Shown here: positions 1 through 10,814 of the stretch, piece by piece
Layout of the letters: each line of letters begins with the position of its first letter
Position numbering within the stretch: position 1 is the first letter of the stretch
DNA from: Pelomyxa schiedti
Taxonomy: Eukaryota > Evosea > Pelobiontida > Pelomyxidae
Direction: 5' to 3'
Length of the DNA: 34,889 nt
Assembly (NCBI GenBank): GCA_020536535.1
Contig: JAHLWZ010000445.1
Coordinates: forward strand, 2,558-37,446
Notes under the pieces: generated by a model
What the model was told of the DNA's origin: nothing
The model's input: the letters and a program-made list of their open reading frames with translations, nothing else
The model's database searches: none
Program-made: the position numbers and the translations under genes

Positions 1-286
1 TGTCTTCCGAGCAACCGCTGCCTTCGCCTCAGTCCACGTACGAAATTTGACCAATAGTGGTCGGCAGAGTTTCACCTTCACCCTGCACAGTCTGTTAGTC
101 CTCCACTGTGCGAGTTTGTGGAAAGCTATTCGGATATATAGTCAAGATCCAAACGTACACTCGGCCACTTGGCGCCAATGCCTTTTTAATCTGGGCCACC
201 GTGTGTCGTGTGTCACTCAAGCCGCGTACAATGACGTAACCACGTGGTATCGTTGTCTGTTGCACCGCACACGCGTCATCTCCCAT
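1..286 (-). CDS. 5' end of an unidentified gene, cut by the window edge
   Basis: Starts at the ATG at 286 (MGDDACAVQQTTIP) and reads 42 codons to a donor at 161/160. A 55-nt GT-AG intron (106-160) joins in phase 0 to 105-1, which stays open to the window edge. The first exon contains GYVIVRGLSD followed by a basic helix-like stretch (VAQIKKAL); the second is very basic and contains RPLLVKFRTWTEAKAAV. The strand-helix character is reminiscent of an RRM-like nucleic-acid-binding fold, but this is only an impression. Intron size matches the rest of the window, supporting a real gene. I do not recognise the family; the C-terminal part lies outside. Confidence 0.45.
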
Positions 287-491
287 TTTGCCAGCCCTTC
301 TTTTTTGTTATGTGTGGCATGTTTGACGTGACGGATCATCATAATCCCTGCTGTGTTGCCAAAAATTAGCCTAAAGTGTCATTTGATGGAAGGGTTTTAC
401 ACCCCTTTTACAGGCCTGTTGTTTGAAAACGGTGTAGGGTGATTTACTCCCATCACACACACATCAGAATTGTGGGAGCATTACACACGGC

Positions 492-3400
492 TTAGAGTGC
501 ACTGTTTGGTGTGGGGGATGAGGTACGGGATTTCTTTGTGGATGTTGTGCCGGCTGTTGATTGTGGGTTTAGTTGTGGTCCTGCCGTTGTGATGGGAGGG
601 AGTGTGGGATTGGAAAGAGGAGGAGGCCTTTTATGAGGGAGTGATGTGAAGTTGGAGAAGAACGAAGAGTCATCCTCCTCGTCATTCTCACTACTGATAC
701 CACCACTGGCTGTTGAAGCGGTTGTTGCCTCACAAGGGGGCGTGTTTGCGGTGGGTGTTGCATGTGATTCGTTTGTTGTTGTGGCGGTGGAAGAGGTGGT
801 GTCACTGGAGTGTGATTCCGCTGAACTTGTGGTTGCTGATGTGGAATTTGTTTGATGATTGTGGTGCATTGGTGTGGTGCCCACGTTGGTTGGCGGTTGT
901 GCCAAGTTTTGATTGAGGATGCTTGTGATTGTATCGAAATCGGGTCTGACCTGTTGTTCTTGGTCCCAGCACTGATGGTAGACGAAGAAGAAATTGAGTA
1001 TTCAGAAAGGGTTGAGAAAGAGTGAAACCTTGAGCATCAGTTGGTACATGAACTCCGGAGTGTTGGGGGGTTGGGGTAGCCGGTAGCCTCTCTCAATTTC
1101 CGATATTATTTCAGCTGCACGCATGGGCTTATAAGGCGACTTGCCGCCGCTGTACATTTCCCACAGAAGCTGGGGTTCGTTCAGATGTCTGTCAGGGGTG
1201 GGTAGAATACCACTTACAACGCCAAAGCTCCAGACATCACTCTTCTTGGTCGTGATGCAATGCTGCAGGGTTTCTATCGACGCCCAAGGAACTGACGCAT
1301 TTCGCATAGTGTTATTATTGCCAGGGCTGAGAACCTTCACACTGAGTCCAAAATCTGCAATCTTTAAGAGGTTAAATTTACCGTGGTTAAAAGGCAGTTA
1401 CTAACCTTAAGTTGCATCCCTTTGCTGAAGAAAGTATGGAAGTATTGTGAACGAAATTATGCCATCAAAGAATTGAAACTACCTCCCACTCATGCAAAAT
1501 AAAATGTTTCCTGGGTGATGGAGAAAATGAACGTTAAAATCAGTAACAAGAAGGCATACTGGCGGCAAGGTCTCTGTGCCAAGATTAAGTCAAAATCCAG
1601 TTGCATTTGAGATACCTGTGGAGAATCGAGTTTCTGTGAAGATATGCCATTCCACAAGATATATCTCTTTACATTCGATCACTTAGGGAAAAAACGAACT
1701 TTTGGCAACATTGAAAAGTCAAGGAGCGTAGTAAACTGTTGCTCTTCTGTCCTCAAGTAGTTTAGTAGACAGCCATCCGCCAATTCTAGTCCGGTGTATT
1801 GTTTGTTATATTTAAGCTTAATATTTACGTTGGAATATTTGTTTACCAGTGACAAGGGAGAGATGTGCATCCACCATTGAAAGTCCGTAAAACTGTGCCG
1901 CAATAAGAAAAAAAAAGACTCATAGCAGCATCAGAAATAACCTGAATGATATTTGGATGACATAGTTGACTAAGGAGAGAAGCTTCGCTTAGAAGATCGG
2001 GCATATTGGTTACTTGAAAAACTTGTTTCACGGCAACAGGTGTGGTTCCTTCCCAATTACCCCTGTACACCTATGTGCAGTTACTTTCCCGAGGAAAAAT
2101 TGGAAAAGAAATACCACTCCGAAGGCACCCTGCCCAAGTACATTGCTGGTCATCACACCGTTGATCATCAACTTTTTAAATGACACTTTGGATCTTGCAA
2201 GAAGTAGTTTCTCCAGGGACAAAGGAGAGAGGCCCAGCTTTTCAAATCGGTCCCTATTTGATTGTTCATATTGAGAGGAACTTTGCAACGAACAACTTTG
2301 GTAACTGCTGCATGTCTCGTACAGTGACTTGGTTGTGCGAAAGCAAGTCTATGTAACTTTCCAGGCCATACTCTGAGAGTGCTTCTTTGGAGACAACTGT
2401 ACAGAATTCTTATGGATGAGGAAGGCGTGTGTATAAACCTTCAGTTTCTGTGGGAGTGGAATTGTTCGGTACAATACTTCCAGTTAAATCAGTTTTGCCA
2501 GAGGGTGGTAGAGGTAGCGTAGATAGAGAGCCTGTTTCCTGAGTGTGCAGATGTGCTGGGGGTACTTGATGAACTATCAGGTTGGGGTTGGCCCCCCCAC
2601 AATCAATGGAGCAGCATTGACAGCCTGTCCTATCCTTTCGACCTTCAGGAATTTGACCAACAATGCTTGAAGAGCTCGTGCAAGGTGACGTTGCAGACAT
2701 TGCAGAAGAAAGGGTTTCTGGTGCTGTGTTGGACATTACGGAAAGGGTTTGAGAGGCTGTAAGTTGAGTGAGTGTTTGTTTCATTTTTGTGTAAATTGCT
2801 GTGTTTTTCAGGATGCCCCCAATAGAATTTGCAACAAGCTCAACCAGGTCAATTACTTCTGGTGTGAATTTATTTGGCTCATAATCAGCAAGCTGTGGCA
2901 CACGGGCGTTATTTTGAACAATAAGAAACAGTACACACGCACGTGAATGAGGCCAATAGCTCTTGTTTCAACAAATATCGGTACTAGTAGTATTGATAAA
3001 AACTTTTCCTTTAGGCACACCCCACGAATTTTACATCCTGTGTTTGTTACCTACGACAGATAAATTACTTCACATTTGAAATGAGTTGAGGGACTTGATT
3101 ACCACATCGAGGTCCAATGAAGAATCTCCATTGTTAGTTACAAATGAACCGCGGTGTGAGAACCAAGGTCGCCCAGGTTCTGTTATGCCAAGGATAACTG
3201 TTCCACACCTTGAGATTTATAGTTTATTTGTGTTCCCTCTTTGGATAAGATGTACATGCAATCCAGTTGATAGGGTAATGAGGTTCCTACAAAGGTTGAG
3301 TTTCTCCCATGTTGCACATACACTTACCGCTATTAAGCATTCTCTTGCCATCAACACATTTTACAAGTGAATTTTCAGTCCTTAGAAAGTCGTCAGTGAA

Positions 3401-4218
3401 TCCCTCACTACAGTAAAAAGGGAAGTTCCCACGGTCCACCAGATCAAGCAGGCGAATGGCACCACTGTTGCACTTCTTGGGGGATTTTAGTTTGATGTGA
3501 TTATTGATTACAATCAGAATACAGTATCTGATCGTAGCATGGATAGACAAGTGCGTATTGACGAGTCAAGAGATGTACCCTTTGACTGCAGCTGGACAAG
3601 AATTAGCATTAGCTAACTCTAAATGAGGTTTGATACTAGTCAGATACATACAGTAGCCTGATACACCCTAACTCTCCTCTCCATCTTAATCAGACCCTTC
3701 AGTCTCTGCACATCACGTATATCCTCTAAATCGAATCACAATTGCAGGGGAATTTATGCTGAAAAGCAAAAAAAAAAAAAAAAACTGCGCCCACCAATAT
3801 CAATCACAGGCATCCTCGCACCCCTGCCGCCCCCACCCCCGCATACTACACCCCCACCCCCACCACCACCACCACCCCCCCCGCACCCTCGGCTCCCGCC
3901 CACCCCATTGCCAACCAGCCCGGGGCCAGTCCCCACTATTATCACCGTCGCCGTTGGGCCCCCTTCCCCCCCTCCTCCTGCCCCGCAGCTGCATGGCGAC
4001 AGCCGCCCCGGGGCCGAGGGCGCTTTGCCACAGCAGCACCCTCCCCCTCCCCCTCTCGTTGCGCCCCCCGCGCCGCAGCACCCCCCTCCCGCTCCCGCTC
4101 CCACTGCCCCACTGGCTGCTGCTGTTGCGAGAGTGAGGGTTAGCGCCGTACACGGGCATTCCGCCCGCGTCCCTTCCCCCTCCCCCGTTGTGTGGTTGTT
4201 GGGGGGCGTTGTGGCCAT
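492..4218 (-). CDS. GAF-SAM-tyrosine-kinase-like protein kinase
   Basis: Multi-exon kinase gene. Exon 1 (4218-3795) encodes a Gly/Cys-rich tract; a 69-nt intron leads to a coiled-coil exon (EDIRDVQRLKGLIKMERR). A GAF domain follows (about 3550-2780), with the diagnostic FPFYCSEGF, KCMCGTVILG, FLSILLVPI and IGLIHLADYEP blocks, then a linker, a SAM-like domain (about 2400-2180, GLESYIDLLSHNQVTVRDM) and a full kinase domain (about 2150-930). Visible motifs: G-loop GQGAFGVVYRG, VAVK lysine, EASLL in helix C, HRDLAARN, IADFGL, SDVWSFGVLLWEMYSGG, and the terminal CW...RPDF. HRDLAARN favours a tyrosine kinase over a TKL serine/threonine kinase; this is family knowledge, not proof. The activation loop (NNNTMRNASVPW) has no tyrosine. 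The C-terminal about 135 residues are Ser/Thr/Asn-rich, ending at 492. Introns are 45-70 nt except one of about 100 in the GAF domain. One junction near 3600-3650 is unresolved. Confidence 0.88.
3795..4218 (-). repeat. GC-rich low-complexity Gly/Cys tract
   Basis: First exon of the GAF-SAM kinase. On the + strand it reads as long runs of C with CCACC and CCCCT units. In the frame continuous with downstream exons it encodes poly-Gly, GGCC and Ala-rich segments. Base composition differs sharply from the downstream domain exons. It is a probable site of length polymorphism and of assembly error. Confidence 0.7.
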
Positions 4219-4333
4219 CTCGCTGAAGAAAATAATCAACTGTATGGAAGGCTGAAATTTTCGTTATCGTCGCTCAGGATGGTGTGTTATGGTTGTAAAG
4301 AAAACACCACAAGGGAAAAAAAAAAAGCAAAAC

Positions 4334-4700
4334 ATGGCGCATAGACCAGGCACACAAGAACAATATGTGGTAGAGTCTCAGTCTGCCACAAACTATTCCT
4401 CGGAGACTTTGACAACAGACACAACAGACACCATAGACAGGTGCAGTTGATCGCATTGTGGCAAGAGCTCCCACAACGGGTTGACGAGCAGAAGAAAGAG
4501 GCTGATGAACTACGTGCTAAACTTCACGCCGCAGAGGAACGTGCAAACCAGGGCTTTGTGTGCTATTATTTTCTCTATCGTGCTCATCACATACTGCTTC
4601 GACAACATAACACAGGCCAGTCGTTTTGGGTGGGTGCTCCAAGCACTCTTTGGTTATTCTTGTGTTGGCGGTGCTGGCAATAGCACCAAGGAAGACTGAC
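4334..4700 (+). CDS. Doubtful small ORF with coiled coil and hydrophobic segments
   Basis: On the + strand, between the divergent kinase start (4218) and the convergent STAT end (4799), an ATG at 4334 begins MAHRPGTQEQY. A strongly coiled-coil stretch follows in another frame at 4441-4555 (VDEQKKEADELRAKLHAAEE), then two alternative hydrophobic segments: ALCAIIFSIVLITYCF (about 4552-4600) and SLVILVLAVLAIAP (about 4645-4690). Short GT-AG introns could link coil to membrane segment (for example donor near 4561, acceptor near 4615), suggesting a small tail-anchored protein, but no model closes uniquely. No homologue recognised. The neighbouring layout leaves room for one short gene. Confidence 0.3.
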
Positions 4701-4798
4701 AGTGAGAATGGCTTCGGCCCACCAGGATCTTCTTGGACAGAGACAATTGTGGATAGAAAGTCATTTTTGCCAAATAAACACATTGTTGGTGATGGTGC

Positions 4799-7700
4799 TC
4801 AGGTTATTCTGAAAAGGGGAGCGGCAAGGGAATATGATGAGGGAATGCTGTTGGGGGGCTGCCTCAGAGGCGGTGCTATTGTGAGGTGGTGTGTGGGTGG
4901 TAGTAATGTGACACTGCTAGTACTACTGCTGGATGGTGGCATTGGGGACGAGGATGTGTTTGATGCGGTTCCGGGTGTTGGGGGATTGCCTGGTGTCATG
5001 GGTGTGATGTTGGAACCCATGGGATTGCTGTTATTATTATTTGTTGTGATTGGGGTGGTTCTGCCCAGTGGCTGCATGAGCGGGGGTGGGAGGATTGATG
5101 TGGCAACTGTGGTGGTTGTTGGGGTGGAGGGAGGATATGACGGGGTCAGGGACATATTATGCTGGTGCTGCAGGTCACTGGTCGATGTTCCGGTTGATGG
5201 TAGCTGGTGGAGTGGAGGCCCGGTCAGTATTGTGGTGTCTCCTACTGCACAGGGGGGTGCTGTATGCCCCAGGCCGGTGAGAGGAAGCATGTGCAGCATT
5301 CTGTTGTTAAGATTATTTTTGTGTGAGGTTGGGTATGCTATTGGGATGCTTGCCTGGATGCGTAAGTTGTGGGGGGCTCTGTGCTCTTCCTGACAACTGG
5401 GTCATAATCCTAGAAAAACGCTTAGGAGGAAGGAGTTTTTGCGGGAGACAAACAAAGGCGTTCACAGCTTCCTTTTTGGAGTAGAACACTTCTAATACAA
5501 CGGCTTTTGGATAGGATCGCAATTGCGGTCGCCCTTCTTGATCACAACGGACCTGCAGTATTCTCGTCCACTGGGATTCATCCCCAATAAAGTCTGGAAG
5601 ACTCTTTTTTGTACCAATGTCATCTGGCCTTGGTGGATTTTATTACAAATTGTTATTTTGTACAAGGTACCTGACCAAGTAGTGTCCTGTGTCATCTGGT
5701 TTGGAACTAACTTTATAGCCAACGGCAAACATCCCAGGATGACTCTCACTGAATCGTATTACGAAGGTACCAGGTTCCCGTGTTCGGAGGATATCATCAG
5801 TTTCTTCCCGAGTCAGGAATCCATATATCAATCTTTGTTTACAATGAGTGGTAAAAATAACTGTTGGTGACATGAAACGGTACCCTTCTTTCCACATCTG
5901 GGAAATGTGTCTTTGGTAACGTACTCTTTGGAGAACCTTCCCAAACCAATTCCAAAAAGTGTCAAACTGTGCCTGGGATATCATTTTGCCTCCTAGTCAG
6001 ATGTGAGTACAACTTAATGCTTTGTGTGTCCTAACCAAAGAACTTGGTATGCAAGTAGTTCAGATCTAGAGGAGAAAGGCATCTTTCTGGGGAAGAAAAA
6101 TCTTGCCGTGTCGAGCGGGCAAAGTGCAATTGGAGATGATTGGCAAACAGTGGCCATGGTATTTCCATCTTGTTTTGTATTAATCGAGAGTTTAGTACAA
6201 ACGAGTCTTACACTTTGTCCAAAAGCAACTTTCTTGAGGAGTGTACCGTCACTTTCTTCATATTGACATTCATTGGTAATAACTACAAAGGGCTTAGATA
6301 GCTGACTTTCCAGTCCAACTGACCCCCCAACATAATCAGCTTTTCCAGTGAACCTTTGATGCTTTGTTAATATGTCAGTGGGAAGGACCTCAGCAAACTT
6401 TAGAAATGCAGGTGTTTTTCTTGTTCCTGCGGTCATTTTGAGTGTAAATGTAAACAGTCTCCTGGTTTCATCTGTTGTTCCACTCTCAACAGCTTTTTCA
6501 CAGTTAAATCGTAAGTTGGAAACTTGTTGGATAAATACAAATCATTCGGTGAGTTGGTACTTTCTGAGGGGTTGTTTCCAATATCGGTGTGACTTTGATA
6601 TCGGAAATTGCTTTGAGTTGGTCGGTCGCTCCAGTGAGAAGTTCAACGGTTATAGGGGAGTCATCCAACACGCGATTCTTAGAAACGACACTGGGAAATT
6701 CTTGTTGTATGATAACGAGGGAAGCAAAACTGACGGTTCAAAACCGTGAGAACTGTAGTGGCAAGAAAATTAAATTACCAAGATGGCTTTCCAGCTGCAG
6801 TGAGTGCTTGGCGCAGTTCATTAATATACAGTTGAAGTTGTGTATTGTTTATAATAAGCTCCTGCTGCATAACAGTTATCTATAAACTGTTAGGGGTGCA
6901 AAGTAGGGATTGACTGCTTGCCTTTTGTAGTTCTGGTGGAGCCAAAAATTGGGATGAGTGTATATTAGTTATAGCTTCCATTATTTCTCTCAGGGTCTAA
7001 TGAGTGAAGTTACATATGTGGTTTCCAACGTAAACCGTTACTTTTTCGAGTTCACATTGACTGCGAGCCAACCATTGGACTTCTTCTTGGTTGTTGGTCA
7101 AAAGTGCGTGTCTTTGCACCTGAAAAAGTTAATCTTTGAGTAACTCTATTATAATTCTGACCTGGCCCATTCTCGCAATAGATTCTTTGCACGTTTCAAA
7201 ATTTGAGAAAACTGTCTCCAATTGATCAACAGTTTGCCTTGAGAACAGCAAACCGGGAGGTATGTTCTTGAATGGCTGACGATATTGTGGAGAATTGGAT
7301 GCTAGAAGACAAGGAGATGGTGAGAGCTGGTTGGAAGGTGGAAGTGGAGTGCTGATAGGTGTAGAAACGGGTGTTGAAACGGTTTGTGAAAAGTCAGTGG
7401 GACCCTGTCAATGTGAGATACTAGATACAGTAACAAAGGATGAGTATACCTCAAAAATTGTGTGCTGTATGTCTTCATGTGAAGTTATTGTTGGAGGGGT
7501 TATCAGTGGATCCTGGTTATAACTCCGTAAGAAAGAGAGGTTTTTTTTTTTTTTGCACACGACCTGTTGCAGGTAGTGCATCTGCTGATACTGTGGGTTG
7601 TTTTGAGTGGGCTGATATACAGGAGGCTGCTGCTGTGGCTGCTGCGTCACGTAGTCGTATGCAGCTTGAGATGCAGAATCAAGTGGGTTAAGTGCTTCAA

Positions 7701-8018
7701 CACACGTTTAGCTCAAAATAATATAGGGCGGTACTTACTGTTAATTGGTTGTTCATTTATCAGAAAGGACTCCCAATCACTAAAAGCAGGAAATCAGTCC
7801 TTAAAAAAAAAACCCGAAAACGGGTCTGGGAATGCACACTGGGATAGCACTTTCATGAGTTCCTCTGGAGTCAAGTCTTGATAGTTCTCTCCAACAGGCC
7901 CGTTGTTGTTGTTTGCGCTGTTGATGGCATTCGCATCGGTGGCGCTGCCATCAACAACGACACCCATGTTGGGGTTCATTGTCATTGACGCGTACTGGTC
8001 GTGGTACATGGCAGACAT
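4799..8018 (-). CDS. STAT-family transcription factor
   Basis: Cytoplasm-to-nucleus transcription factor activated in other organisms by phosphotyrosine-SH2 dimerisation. Start at 8018 (MSAMYHDQYASM). Order of segments: Asn/Gln-rich N-terminus; helical coiled-coil region (7404-6779, e.g. MQQELIINNTQLQLYINELR); DNA-binding domain (6729 to about 6190, with SLVIIQQEFPSVVSKNRVL, RKTPAFLKF and PFVVITNECQYEESDGTLL); linker (IPWPLFANHL...); SH2 (about 5990-5480) with FWNWFGKVLQ and the phosphotyrosine-binding arginine in GTFVIRFSES, ending RSYPKAVVLEVFYS; then DYDPVVRKSTEPPTTY, whose tyrosines are candidate phosphosites; and a Pro/Thr/Ser/Asn-rich tail of about 165 residues ending at 4799. Exons 1-9 (8018-7822, 7779-7739, 7694-7564, 7512-7450, 7404-7162, 7119-7036, 6996-6922, 6879-6779, 6729-6561) join in phase. 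Two introns are GC-AG. One junction near 6520-6560 is unresolved. Confidence 0.92.
5301..5353 (-). other. GC-AG intron in the STAT gene (3' part)
   Basis: Donor CCAG|GCAAGC, acceptor AACAACAG|A, 53 nt. Using it joins the SH2-proximal tail frame (TTYASR) to the long Pro/Thr-rich C-terminal frame in the correct phase; no GT donor in the interval does so. Confidence 0.65.
6880..6921 (-). other. GC-AG intron in the STAT coiled-coil region
   Basis: Donor AAAAG|GCAAGC, acceptor TTTATAG|ATA, 42 nt, phase 0. It joins APPELQK to ITVMQQELII and removes an in-frame TAG. Same GCAAG donor core as the other GC introns here. Confidence 0.75.
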
Positions 8019-8360
8019 ATTCACAAACAAATCAAAGGACTTATGGGTTGTCCTTGTGAACTCACTGAGTCTGTGCAGACGTAAAAAAAAGTGCTCGCCA
8101 TAATACGAAAAACAAGAACAAAAACTAGCAAGGAAAAAAAAAGGAGAGCGATAGCGTATCACCACAACGCAAACGTCACCGTTCTTTCTTTCTTCCGGAA
8201 ATCAGATTCGTCTAACCTGCAAAATCCACTTCCAGACTCCTTGATGGTCTCCAACTGCTTCACACACACCAACGCGTGTCCTCACCATCTTTCCTCCAGC
8301 GAAAATAGACGGCAGCGGCCCCCCCAAGTTGGTCTCCACGAAAAGTAAACAAACCAGCGA
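8019..8360. promoter_or_regulatory. Divergent promoter between the STAT and VPS9 genes, with a GAS-like palindrome
   Basis: The 342-bp gap separates the STAT start (8018, minus) from the VPS9-gene start (8361, plus), so it must hold both promoters. It contains a perfect palindrome TTCCGGAA at 8193-8200, which fits the TTC-N2-GAA form bound by STAT dimers and also matches an ETS-type core. Purine-rich A tracts lie nearby (about 8076-8145). No TATA box is obvious. Regulatory function is inferred from position only. Confidence 0.4.
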
Positions 8361-10581
8361 ATGTGGATGCTTCGCAAGCCGCCTGCTTGCTCACCACAAC
8401 CGCCACCAGCAAGCTCCACCACCACCACCACCACACACGAGGAGGTAGATGACGTGGGCGGGGGCAGGGGCGGCGACCCCACGTCCACGTGGACCATCGT
8501 AGGCGTCGGCAGCACCAGCAGCAGTAGCAGCAGCAGCCGTGGGAGCCACCAACAGCACCACGAGGGGGTGAGGAGCAACGTGTGCGGGGAGCCTCGCCCC
8601 CCGAGCGCCGCCGCCGCCGCTGCCGTTGCAGCACATGACCAACACCACCACCACGACACCACCACGATGTCGTCGGCCACGCTGGGGAGCTGGGCCACCA
8701 GGCGGGCACACGCTTGCGTGTCGGTCACCGTGGCCACCACAACCACAACCACAACCACCACCACTTCCAGTGGCCGCAACGGCAGCAACGACGACGACAA
8801 CGATAGCAGCAGCAGCAGCAGCAGCAACAAGGGAGGACACACGGCGACATGGCAGGATGGAGCTGGAGGGGGGGCCGTGGACTTGGCGGCCAATGCCACC
8901 GCGGCCACGACGACGACTGAGACCACCAGGGGAACCTGTACATGTTGTAGTAGTAGTAGCAGCAGCAGCAGCAGCGGCAGCGGCGGCGGAACAGTGAGTG
9001 GTGCCAGTGCCCACAGTGGGAGTGGTTCCTCGCAGACAGGTATTACTACTAGTACTACTACTTACTTGTAGACATATTAGTAATGGTTGCTTTGATGTGT
9101 AATGTCATTGGTGGGGTACAACCAAGATTGGGCGTGTTTGTGTTTTGTGTCCAACATTGCAGCTAGGTCACCAGCAGAACGGATCATCGTGGCTTCTGCC
9201 TTGGTCTTGGTGGTGGTCCCAGCCCACCAAACCAGAGAAGATATTTTACAACAAGTCTGAGGTTCGTACCACCCACTTCAAGTTTTGTGAACTAAGTTTT
9301 TAGTTTGAGGAGATTCCACCAAAGTTGTATGATATTTTTCTGTCTGGACTTGCTGCCCCCGAATGCACTTCAATCTGCCGTTCTATTGAATCGTACATTA
9401 TAAGGACGAAGAGATACCACTTACCAACTTCACAAGGTTTTTAAAAACCCTGGATACTGAGAAATGTGCCCCAAAGGTTCAGGCATTTATGAGGGTAACT
9501 TTTCGAGATCTGGCCCTTATTCTTGGTAAAAATTTTACTGCAGTCCTTTTGTACGAAATTACTAAAAAGAAAAACTTTACTAAGTTCACGCAGATACGAC
9601 TGTCTTGAAAAATATGTAATGGACAAACTTTATTCAAGGTATTTCTGAAAAAATTTTGTTTCTTCCGACGTGCTTCAGAGTGTTTGCACCCGCAGTTGAT
9701 ACGAACAAGGACATTCATTTATTTGAGACGGTAAAACAAATGACTTCTCCCATTTTAGGCTTACTTTCCCCACAGATTAGTAAATTAGCGTTCATATTAC
9801 CCGAACACCTCGATATTCCTCCCTCAAACGTTAACGAACCCGCCTTGACCAAATGCGGAGAAAGTATTACATTCCGCCAAAAAACCACTTCTCTTATCAC
9901 TACTAAGTATTATTTCAACTGATGAGTGCCCGATCTCCGCTTAGTAAAATTTTGGTAATCATAGAATGCTGCAGAAAATTATTTGGTGTGTATATTCCAA
10001 AGTGAAATTTTATTTATCGCTCTTAGGAACTCTCCCCAAAAGTGCTGGCGCCGATGACTTCCTGCCTGTGCTTATTTATACTTTGCTGAGAGTGAATCCT
10101 CCCGGATTACATTCAAACATTCAGTAAGGTTTTTCCTTTAAGAGGGCAAAATCTCCCCTATTCTTAGATACATTGTGAACTTCCGGGCACAAGATAAGAT
10201 GATTACTGAGGCTGGGTACTACGTTGTAAGGTACACATCACCCCTAATATTGAGCACTGAAGTTTATGATGTTCTAATCCCTGCAGCCTATACAACGCAC
10301 TTGCCTTTGTTGAGAGCATCGACGCATCATCACTTACCATTGATCCGATTGTGTTCGACAAGTAAGTTCCACCACAACACACTCCCGTACAACTACAACT
10401 AAGTTGCGTGTTCAGGAACATAGGGGTATACACCGGCAGTATTCCTCCAGAGACTGAGGAATCCTGGGTGGTTGTTACTAGTGGTGGAAGCTATGTATCC
10501 CCCACTCTTGATGTGGCTCTTGACCACTCTTCTGCATCACATCATACCCGTACTCACACAACAACAAACCAATCCTCCTGA
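8361..10581 (+). CDS. VPS9-domain protein, probable Rab5-class GEF
   Basis: VPS9 domains exchange nucleotide on Rab5-family GTPases on early endosomes. The model has 12 exons whose lengths close in frame to 539 residues: 8361-9039, 9167-9261, 9304-9392, 9437-9494, 9544-9638, 9679-9730, 9776-9863, 9908-9985, 10027-10123, 10168-10215, 10287-10361, 10416-10581. Exon 1 encodes about 226 residues of Ser/Thr/His/Gly homopolymer. Exons 3-11 encode a helical bundle plus VPS9: YDCLEKYVMDKLYSRVFAP, LPEHLDIPPSNVNEPAL, SPLSKILVIIECCRKLF and the hallmark SAGADDFLPVLIYTLLRVNPPGL with YIVNF. The C-terminus (GSYVSPTLDVALDHS) is short. The ATG at 8361 is first in frame, but a later Met near 8666 is possible because the leading exon is low complexity. 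The GEF's Rab partner is inferred from the family. Confidence 0.88.
8405..8999 (+). repeat. Trinucleotide-rich low-complexity block
   Basis: Dense runs of CCA/ACC, AGC and GAC-type triplets within VPS9 exon 1, translating to poly-Thr, poly-Ser, poly-His and poly-Ala. Long ORFs on the opposite strand here (over 200 codons) are shadows of the GC-rich triplet pattern. Confidence 0.75.
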
Positions 10582-10814
10582 ATATACACAACAATCAAAC
10601 ACAAGCAAGAAATGTGAATCCAACAATAACGCGTGTAAAATAAACTTATTTTTTTATTCAAGTTTTTTTGGTGGGTGTTAGTGTGTTTCTCAAATACAAA
10701 ACGGCAACAACGGTTGAGCATATAGTTTTGTTGTTGTTGGGAGAGTGTGTTGTTTTAGTTGGTGGGTCCATAGCCTGCTGGAAATACAAAGCGAAACCGG
10801 TCGGGCAGTTGCTT

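Noticed and set aside
3768-3784. Run of A residues as a retroposed poly(A) tail
   Set aside because: On the coding (minus) strand it is the poly-T tract just upstream of an AG inside the kinase intron, so a polypyrimidine tract explains it.
4626-5393. 255-codon + strand ORF
   Set aside because: It is antisense to the Pro/Thr-rich STAT tail and SH2-proximal exons; its length comes from the absence of stops opposite biased codons. Only its first about 20 codons are mentioned, as part of the doubtful small ORF.
8260-9014. Minus-strand ORFs of 149-214 codons opposite VPS9 exon 1
   Set aside because: Their translations are runs such as poly-Val, poly-Cys and poly-Leu produced by triplet repeats; they show no domain and do not splice to anything.
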